NCBI RefSeq assembly: GCF_016802865.1
Contig: NZ_JAEVHM010000053.1
Span: forward strand, 1 to 32,277
DNA from: Micromonospora parastrephiae
Lineage (GTDB): Bacteria; Actinomycetota; Actinomycetes; Mycobacteriales; Micromonosporaceae
Reading direction: 5' to 3'
Length of the DNA stretch: 32,277 nucleotides
Every line of letters begins with the position of its first letter. The first letter of the stretch is position 1. Of the stretch, positions 23,368 through 30,600 are shown in pieces. Both the position numbers and the translations under genes were made by a program. The notes beneath the pieces are model-generated. The model was not told where the DNA came from, searched no databases, and saw only the letters and a program-made list of their open reading frames with translations.

Positions 23368-24200
23368 CCGCGGCCCCGTCCTACGTTGAGCTCGCCCCGG
23401 TGCCGGGACTGGTCAACCACCTTCGGACCGTGTGGGTGCAGACGACCGGGGCGGTGCCCTACGTGCAGCGGCACCTGCCGACCGGTGGTGCGGAGCTGCA
23501 CTGGCCGCTCGGTGGACAGCCACGGCTGCTCGGCCCGTTGACCAGACCGCGGGTCGAGGTGATCCCCGCGGCGACGACGCTGCTGGGTGTCCGATTCCAC
23601 CCGGGGGTGCCCGTTCTGATACCCGGTGGCGTTGCGGACGTGCTCGACCGGGGTGTCTCGCTCGGCGAGCTCGGTCACTCGTGGGTGGACCGCCTTGGCG
23701 AGGCGATCGCCGCCGCGGCGACGCCTCGGGCGTCGCTGCACATCCTGCAGGCCTTCCTGCTGCACCGTGCGCGGACCGCCGGTTCGGACCCGCTCGTCCG
23801 CGAGGCGGTGCGGTTGTTGATGTCCTGGGCGCCGCGTGACGTCGGCGCGGTCGCCGACCACCTCGGACTGTCGGTCAGTCAGTTCCGGCGTCGCTGTGTG
23901 TGGGCGGTGGGAACGGGGCCCAAGCCGTTGCAGCGGACACTACGGTTCCAGGGCTTCCTCGCGCTGGCACAGGCGGGCGCGATCGCGACCGGACGGCGCG
24001 GGGCCGACGGCATGGCAGGGCTCGCGGTCGATGTGGGCTACGCGGATCAGGCCCACTTGAGTCGGGAGGTGCGCCGCCTCACCGGGTTGACGCCGAGCGG
24101 GCTGCTCGGCGGAGAGGTCGACAGGTGCTCGTGCGGTCACGACCACACCGCGTCGTACGCGCCGTTTCTCGCGGGCCGTCGGTCACCGGTATCCGTGTGA
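23364..24200 (+). CDS. AraC-family regulator
   Basis: 278 residues, ATG overlapping the glycosyltransferase stop. The N-terminal domain (YVELAPVPGLVNHLRTVWVQ, HLPTGGAELHWPLGG, LLGVRFHPGVPVLIPG) is of the DUF6597 type common in actinobacterial AraC proteins. The C-terminal double HTH spans about 155-250: VADHLGLSVSQFRRRCVWAV and LAVDVGYADQAHLSREVRRL followed by TGLTPSGLLGG. A Cys/His-rich tail (CSCGHDH) follows. It is the fourth gene of the TetR operon, so the operon carries two regulators. Confidence 0.88.
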   Translation: MTAAPSYVELAPVPGLVNHLRTVWVQTTGAVPYVQRHLPTGGAELHWPLGGQPRLLGPLTRPRVEVIPAATTLLGVRFHPGVPVLIPGGVADVLDRGVSLGELGHSWVDRLGEAIAAAATPRASLHILQAFLLHRARTAGSDPLVREAVRLLMSWAPRDVGAVADHLGLSVSQFRRRCVWAVGTGPKPLQRTLRFQGFLALAQAGAIATGRRGADGMAGLAVDVGYADQAHLSREVRRLTGLTPSGLLGGEVDRCSCGHDHTASYAPFLAGRRSPVSV

Positions 24201-24253
24201 CGGTGCGCGATTCGTTCAAGACCGGCGAGCGCGTCGCTGGATAGCGTGCCCCT

Positions 24254-25576
24254 GTGATCGACCGGTATCTGCTGCGCCTGCGCAGGGACTTCGACGGTGA
24301 GGTGCTCACCCGCGACCACGCCGCGTACGACCCGGCGCGTCGCCCGGTCGGCTCTGCCGGTGCGGCCCGGCGGCCACTCGTCGTGCTGCGGTGCCGGTCG
24401 GTGCGTGACGTCGTCGCGGCCGTCGCGTTCGCGCGTGACACCGGCATCGCACTCGCGGTACGCAGCGGAGGACACTGCTTCGCCGGCCGGTCGTCCACCG
24501 ACGGCGTCCTGATCGACGTCTCCGGTCTGCACGGGGTCGATCTCTCGGCTGACGGGACCGCGACGGTCGGCGCCGGGGTGCGCCTCGGGCAGCTCTACGG
24601 CGCGTTGCACGCCCGTGGACAGACGCTGCCCGCGGGGTGCGGCGCGACGGTCGGCATCGCCGGACTCGTCCTCGGGGGCGGCATCGGGTTGCTCGGGCGG
24701 CGTCACGGCCCGACGTGCGACCGGCTCGTCGCGGCGACGATCGTCCTCGCCGACGGCAGTGTGGTCGACTGCGACGAACACCGCGAGCCTGACCTGTTCT
24801 GGGCGTTGCACGGGGCCGGCGGTGGGCAGCTCGGCGTGGTCACCTCCCTGCGCCTCGCCACGATCACCGAACCGATGACCGCCCGGGTCGCCCTCACCTG
24901 CCCCGACGCCGACCCGGCGCGGGTCGTCGCGTCCTGGCAGGCGTCGGCGCCGGACGCACCGGACGACATCTCGACGAGCCTCGAACTCGCCCGCGAACCC
25001 GGCCGACCCGTCCGCGCGACCGTGTCCGGAGTCGCCGTGGACGCGGCCCGCGCGGGCGGGTGGCTGCACGACCTTGCCCGTGAGGCGGGTGCCGGTGCCC
25101 AGTTGTTCGTGGCTGACCCCGTGCCCTTCACCGTCGCCAAGCGGGCGTTGGCCGACCCTTGCCAGGACGTCGGTGACGGCCGCCTGCGGTCGGAGTACTT
25201 CGCGCGGCCAATGCCGGCCGGTGCCGTCACTGAGCTGATCGCGCTGCTGGGCGGGGGAGACGCACGGCACCGTAGGCGACTCACGTTCACCGCGATGGGC
25301 GGCGCATACAACCGCGTCGCTCCGGAGGCCACAGCATTCGTCCACCGGCGCGAGCGCTACCTGCTCGAGCACGTCGGCCACCGCAGCGACTCCTGGGTCG
25401 ACGCGTCGTGGGCGCTCGCCCACCGGCACTCGTCGCACCGCGTCTATCCCAACTTCCCCGACCCCCTGCTCGATCGTCCGGCGGAGGCCTACTGGGGCAC
25501 CAACCACGCCCGCCTGGCCGCCGTCAAACGGTCCTACGACCCACAGCACCTGTTCGGCTTCCCACAATCCCTCTGA
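24254..25576 (+). CDS. FAD-linked oxidoreductase (PCMH/BBE type)
   Basis: 440 residues. The FAD domain has AVRSGGHCFAGRSSTDGVLI with flavin-linking His74, and LPAGCGATVGIAGLVLGGGI. In bicovalent enzymes the Cys sits in GxCPTVG; here Cys129 is one residue earlier and Gly130 takes its place, so a single histidyl link is more likely. The berberine-bridge-type end is RLAAVKRSYDPQHLFGFPQS. Relatives oxidise sugars, alkaloids or polyketides. GTG 24254 has no Shine-Dalgarno; TAGCGT at 24242-24247 would place a leaderless start exactly there, so this gene may begin its own transcript 53 bases after the AraC stop. No signal peptide is seen. Confidence 0.88.
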   Translation: MIDRYLLRLRRDFDGEVLTRDHAAYDPARRPVGSAGAARRPLVVLRCRSVRDVVAAVAFARDTGIALAVRSGGHCFAGRSSTDGVLIDVSGLHGVDLSADGTATVGAGVRLGQLYGALHARGQTLPAGCGATVGIAGLVLGGGIGLLGRRHGPTCDRLVAATIVLADGSVVDCDEHREPDLFWALHGAGGGQLGVVTSLRLATITEPMTARVALTCPDADPARVVASWQASAPDAPDDISTSLELAREPGRPVRATVSGVAVDAARAGGWLHDLAREAGAGAQLFVADPVPFTVAKRALADPCQDVGDGRLRSEYFARPMPAGAVTELIALLGGGDARHRRRLTFTAMGGAYNRVAPEATAFVHRRERYLLEHVGHRSDSWVDASWALAHRHSSHRVYPNFPDPLLDRPAEAYWGTNHARLAAVKRSYDPQHLFGFPQSL

Positions 25577-25605
25577 CCCGTCCCGCAACCAGCGAGAGGC
25601 AATCC

Positions 25606-26199
25606 ATGAGCAGAGTCCTCGCAGCGCTGTCCGTCTCGGTCGACGGCTACATCACCGGCCGCGACCCAGGCCCCCGACGCGGCCTCGGTGACGGCGGCAT
25701 GCTGTTCGACTGGTACTTCGACGGCGACACCCCGAGCGCGGTGTTCGACGGGTTTCGGCTCAGCGCTCCCAGCGCCCGCGTCTTCGACGCGGCCGCGGCG
25801 CGGGTGGGAGCCAGCCTCGCCGGACGCAACACCTACGACGACTCCGGCTGGGGCAGCGGCGGCACCCCGCACCCCGACGCGCCGCTCGTGGTGCTCAGCC
25901 ACCGACCGCTGCCCGCCGAGCATCCCCGTCAGACTCTGGTGACCAGCGGCATCGACGAGGCCGTCGACACCGCCCGCCGCCTGGCCGGCGACAAGGACGT
26001 GGCACTGATGGGCGGCGGCGTGACCACCGCCGCGCTGGCCGCGGGTCTGGTCGACGAACTGATCCTGCACCAGCGCCCGGTGCTGCTCGGCGCCGGCCGG
26101 CCGTACTTCCAGACGCTGCCCGCGCCCGTCGAACTTCGTCTGATCGAGGCCGTCGCCGCACCGGCCGTGACCCACCTGCACTACGAGGTGGTCCGGTGA
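25606..26199 (+). CDS. Dihydrofolate reductase family protein (RibD C-terminal domain)
   Basis: 197 residues. [19 protein letters not shown] opens the fold, and [20 protein letters not shown] with [14 protein letters not shown] follows. [20 protein letters not shown] is the nucleotide loop and [18 protein letters not shown] the last strand. ATG 25606 has GAGAGG upstream. Its stop overlaps the GTG of the epimerase gene. It is a probable NAD(P)H reductase with unknown substrate, 29 bases after the FAD oxidoreductase, and differs clearly from the paralogue at 1370-1951. Confidence 0.87.
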   Translation: MSRVLAALSVSVDGYITGRDPGPRRGLGDGGMLFDWYFDGDTPSAVFDGFRLSAPSARVFDAAAARVGASLAGRNTYDDSGWGSGGTPHPDAPLVVLSHRPLPAEHPRQTLVTSGIDEAVDTARRLAGDKDVALMGGGVTTAALAAGLVDELILHQRPVLLGAGRPYFQTLPAPVELRLIEAVAAPAVTHLHYEVVR

Positions 26200-27116
26200 T
26201 CCTCGTGACCGGTGGCCTCGGCATGATCGGCGCCCACACCGCCCGCGCCCTGACGGACCTCGGCCACGCGGTCGTCGCCACCGCCCACCGGCGAACCGCG
26301 CGCCCCACGTTCCTGCCCGACGACGTCATCGTCGAACGACTCGACGTCACCGACCCCGCCGCGGTGTCCGCACTCGGTGACCAGTACCCGATCACCGACA
26401 TCACCCACTTGGCCGGCAGCATCCCCGGCGAGGACCGGGTGGCGTACTTCCGCGCCGACACCGCCGGACTGCTCACCATGCTCGACGCCGCTCGCGCCTG
26501 GCGCGTGCGCCGCTTCGCCGTCGCCGGCAGCCTCGGCTCCTACCTGGGCCGCAGCGAGGTCCCCTGGTACGAAGACCTGGCGCTGCCCACGGCGCCGGCA
26601 CCGCACCCGATCATCGCCTTCAAGAAGGCGGTCGAGCCGCTCACCACGAACGCACTGCAAGGCACCGGGATCCACGCGGTCGTGCTTCGCATCGGCAGCA
26701 CCTGGGGACCGCTCATGGATCCGGCGACACCCTTCAACGCGGTCCCGCCGTACATCAGCGCCGTGCTGCGCGGGGAACGCCCCGCACCCGTGTACGCCGA
26801 TGACGGCGGCGACTTCTGTTACGCCCCTGACGCCGGACGCGCCATCGCCCTGCTCATCACCGCCGACACCCTCGCCCACGACGTCTACAACATCTCGGGT
26901 GGACAGCCCTTCACCAACCGGCAACTGGTCGACGCCGTCCACGCCGCCATTCCGCAGGCCCAGCTCGACCTGCTCGACGGACGCCGGGCCGGGCCGGGGC
27001 GCGATCCCTACCTCGACGTCTCCCGGCTCGCCACCGAGACCGGCTTCACCCCGGCCTTTGACATCACCACCGCCGTCACCGACTACGTCGCCTGGCGCAC
27101 CCACCACGACCGCTGA
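26196..27116 (+). CDS. NAD-dependent epimerase/dehydratase family protein (catalytic Tyr missing)
   Basis: 306 residues of the extended SDR type. The dinucleotide loop is [13 protein letters not shown] (Gly6, Gly7, Gly9, Gly12), with HLAGS and [11 protein letters not shown] strands. Where YxxxK is expected it has [12 protein letters not shown], so Tyr is replaced by Ile (139 or 140) while the Lys remains. LRIGSTWGP and [20 protein letters not shown] are typical substrate-domain segments. A normal SDR hydride-transfer mechanism is doubtful; it may be a binding or regulatory protein, or use another residue. GTG start overlaps the reductase stop, and 22 bases separate it from the PPOX gene. Confidence 0.83.
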   Translation: MILVTGGLGMIGAHTARALTDLGHAVVATAHRRTARPTFLPDDVIVERLDVTDPAAVSALGDQYPITDITHLAGSIPGEDRVAYFRADTAGLLTMLDAARAWRVRRFAVAGSLGSYLGRSEVPWYEDLALPTAPAPHPIIAFKKAVEPLTTNALQGTGIHAVVLRIGSTWGPLMDPATPFNAVPPYISAVLRGERPAPVYADDGGDFCYAPDAGRAIALLITADTLAHDVYNISGGQPFTNRQLVDAVHAAIPQAQLDLLDGRRAGPGRDPYLDVSRLATETGFTPAFDITTAVTDYVAWRTHHDR

Positions 27117-27138
27117 CCACCACACCCGGGAGAACCAC

Positions 27139-27522
27139 GTGCTGCATCCCGACATCCGCCGCGTGCTCGACGACGCACCGATCGCCCACCTCGCCACCGT
27201 CCTACCGGACGGCTCACCGCACGCCACCCCCGTCTACGTCGGCACTCACGACGAACACATCGTCATATTCACCGGGCCCGACAAACGCAAAGCCCGCAAT
27301 CTGCGCCGCGACCCGCGCCTGGCGTTGTCCATCGCCCCGGCCGACGACCCGTTCACCCCTGTCGCCGTACGCGGCCGCGTCGTCAACTGGATCGGCGGCG
27401 ACGCCGGCTGGTCGATCATCGACCGCATTGTCGCCAAATACACGGATGAGACCTACCCGCGCGACGACGAACGCGTCGTCGCCGTCATCGAACCCGATCA
27501 CCAGACAGTCGGCATCCGTTGA
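27139..27522 (+). CDS. PPOX-class (F420/FMN-type) split-barrel oxidoreductase
   Basis: 127 residues, GTG start with GGGAGA upstream. IAHLATVLPDGSPHATPVYV, IVIFTGPDKRKARNLRRDPR and LALSIAPADDPFTPVAVRGR are the signatures of the TIGR03618-like PPOX family, whose actinobacterial members usually bind F420. It probably reduces a small aromatic or unsaturated substrate. It is the last gene of the plus-strand cluster and converges with the beta-galactosidase gene across a 152-base gap that holds no convincing terminator. Confidence 0.87.
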   Translation: MLHPDIRRVLDDAPIAHLATVLPDGSPHATPVYVGTHDEHIVIFTGPDKRKARNLRRDPRLALSIAPADDPFTPVAVRGRVVNWIGGDAGWSIIDRIVAKYTDETYPRDDERVVAVIEPDHQTVGIR

Positions 27523-27674
27523 CGCGACAACCCTGGACAGGCGCGGATTCAGCGGACCTGCCGACGCGGCGGCGCCCTGGCACTGCGCCTGATCGACCTC
27601 GACAGGACGGCCGCCCGGACAGCGGCGTGGCGACGACCCCCGGGAGCCGAGGACCGCCGCCACGTCCGGTTCGG

Positions 27675-30600
27675 TCAGTCGGCGCAGGTCAGCCGCGCCG
27701 CGGCCCAGTCACCGTGGTCATTTCCGACCCCGTCGCCGCCATCGCCCAGGCGCAGTTCGAGGCGCTGGCCGCCGGTCACGTCGACGGAGAGCGGCTCCGC
27801 GCCACCGGAGCCGGTCAGCACCCCGGTCTGGGCCTTGCGTACTCCATCCACCCATACCTCGAACACCACCGAGCCGCTGCTGCCGGTCTCGTCGTCCACC
27901 CCGACGTCGGAGCGGAACGTCGTGCACCGGCCGCCCAGGTCCAGCGAGACGACCGACAGCGCGTGCCCGCCCAGACCCTTGTCGTAGGCGACCCCACCGA
28001 TACGCATCGGATTGCCGTCGCCGCCGGAGTTCTCGCCGTTGCTGCGGTCCTTCTCCACCGGGCCCCACCCGTTGGACTCGCCCGTCCACGGTTGGTCGCT
28101 CAGCCACACCTGGCCCGTCGGCAGCGGCGTACGCACCGTGGCCGCCGCCGTGACCGAGCTGCGGAACCCGGCCCCGGAGGTCCCGGTCACCGTGGCCGTC
28201 AGGTCGAACGAACCGATGTCCGTACCGACCGGGGCGGTCACCTCGAACACCGCTGTCTCCGGCGTGCCGGCCGCCACCGTACCGAGGTCGCTGCTGGCCG
28301 GCGTGACCGTCCAGCCCGCCGGAACGGCGAGGGTCGCGCCGACCCCGCGCAGCCCGTCGGCGCATCGCGCGGTGACCGCCACCTCGACCCGCTCGGCGGT
28401 GCCGGGCGTGACCTGCCCGTCCGTGGTCATCGCCACGTCCGGCGGGCACGGCGCGGGAGTCCGCGAGTCGACCACGCCGCCGGCGCGCACCTCCGTGCTG
28501 GTGAGCGGCCGCAGCACCAACTCCTGGTGGTGCGGCTCGGACGCGGAGACCGCGAACGGTTCGAGCACCGAGTTCGGGGTTTCCCCCATGCCGGTCTCGC
28601 CGGCCTCGGCGTGCAGGGTCACCCAACCGTTGTTGCGCACCAGGGGCAACTGGTGGTCGTACTCGGCGCGGTCGAGGTCGTCGTACGGGGTGACACTGAC
28701 GTCGAGGTCACCGCCGACGAGCAAGCCGGAACGCCGCCCGTCGCTGAGGGTCGCCCAGGCGACGTCGGTGTGGTTGCCGTACGCCTGCGGGCGGGAGTAG
28801 CGCACGTACTCCTCGTCCACCGTGCTCTTCCAGACCCCCATCAGTGCACCGCTGCGCCGGTCGTTGTATGTCTCCTGCGGGCCTCGCCCGTACCAGGCGA
28901 ACCGGTCGAGGTCGTCCGGCACCTGGATCGCCACGCCCACCCGGGGCAGGTAGGGCAGGGACCCCACCCGCGAGCCCTTCGGCACCACGTCGTGGCTCAG
29001 GCCGATGGTGCCGCGGGCGTCGATCCGATAGGTCTGCGTCTGGTCGAACGACAGCAGCTCCTGCTTGCCCGGTGCCGCCGAGGTGGAGCGGACCCGGACC
29101 ACCGCCGCGCCACCCTCGGTCGACGTCTCGAACCCGGTCACCGTGCTGCGCAACCGGTCCATGCCCAGCTCGTGCCAGATCTCGCGGTCGGCGGTGCCCC
29201 AGTCGTACGTCTCGTTGCTGGTCGGCGGCCGGTACACGTCGAGCTGCGGCCCGGTGCGCAGCAGCTCGCTACCGTCGTCGCGCATCGAGGTGAGCAGCCC
29301 GGACCCGGCGTCGAAGCGGTACTGCCAGTCCTTGCCCTTGACGGTCAGCGCGTTGCCGTGCCGGCTGATGCGTGGCGCCTGGTCGGCCGGTGGGGGACCG
29401 GGTAGCACGCCGGGCACCACCGAACCACCGATGGCGAACTGGTCCTGCCCGACGATCCAGCCGCTCTTCGCCCACGCCGTGGGCTGCGTGTTCGCCGCGG
29501 TGAGGGTGAGCCAGCGCTGCCGGTCCTGCGGGTTGGCCGGCGCCGCCCCGAGGTTCAGGTCGACGCTCTGCCCCGGGCCGAGGGTCAACGTCCGGCTGCC
29601 GGAGCGCAGAGTGCGGTCGATCTCGGTCTGCGCCCAGCGCAGCGTCACCCGGTACGTCCCGGCCTGCTGCTCGTTGTGCACGCGTACCTTGCCGGCCGCG
29701 GCGTCGACGGCGGTGAACCGGATCGGCGCCTGCGCCCACGCCATCTCGGCGGTCTCCGGCTGCACGTAGCGGTCGGACCCGACCAGCCCGTCGGTGCCGG
29801 ACAGGCTGATTCCGAGACTCAGGAAGTCACCCTTGCGCTGGTAGGAGTCGAAGTTGAGCGCGAGGACCGCCCGCCGGATGGGATCGGCGGCCAGGTCAGT
29901 GGCGGAGAGCGCGGCCGGATAGATCCGTGCGTCGTCGATCAGCCCGCGAGCGAGCCGGGCGCAGCAGAAGTTGTCCCGCTGGGTCTCCGCGTTGTGGCCC
30001 AGGTTGACCTCCCGCAGGCCCGGGTCGATGGCGCCGGTGGCCGGTACGCTGCCGACCTCCTTGCCGTCGATGAGCAGCCGTACCGCCGCACCGTCGTAGA
30101 CGCCGGTGACCCGGTGCCAGGCGCCGTACCAGTCGGTGGGCACGTCCGCGGCGACCGCGGTCCGGGCGGTGCCTGCCTGCACGCCGAACTCCAGGGTGTC
30201 CTGATCCCGCATCTGCAACCCGTACGCCTGGCCCTTCGTCAGGATTGGGAAGCTGCCCGCCCACGGCCCGGGCTTGACCCAGGCGTCGAGGGTGATCGCG
30301 GAGCCGGTGATGTCGAGGCGCCGGTCACGGAAGACGTCGACGAAGTCGTCCAGGCTGGAGAGGCTGACCGCCTGCCCACGTCCGGTCCGGCCGGGTGCGG
30401 GTTCCGGCTTGCCGACCAGGAAGGTCTGGATCCGGTTTGGCGAGGAGTCCGGGGTGAACACCAGCGGCTGGCGGAGGTTCTGCTCGGCCCAGTCCCAGAT
30501 GAACCCACCCTGGATCTGCGGGTAACGGCGGGCCAGCGCCCAGAACTGGTCGAAGTTGCCCAGCCCGTTGCCCATCGCGTGGGCGTACTCGCCCATGATC

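Noticed and set aside
24137..25588. A 483-codon minus-strand frame opposite the FAD oxidoreductase
   Set aside because: Antisense shadow. The plus strand encodes an intact flavoenzyme with all motifs.
27519..29405. A 628-codon plus-strand frame running from the end of the PPOX gene into the beta-galactosidase
   Set aside because: It overlaps the convincing NPCBM, NEW3 and Bgal domains on the other strand, and its Arg/His-rich sequence lacks any family feature.
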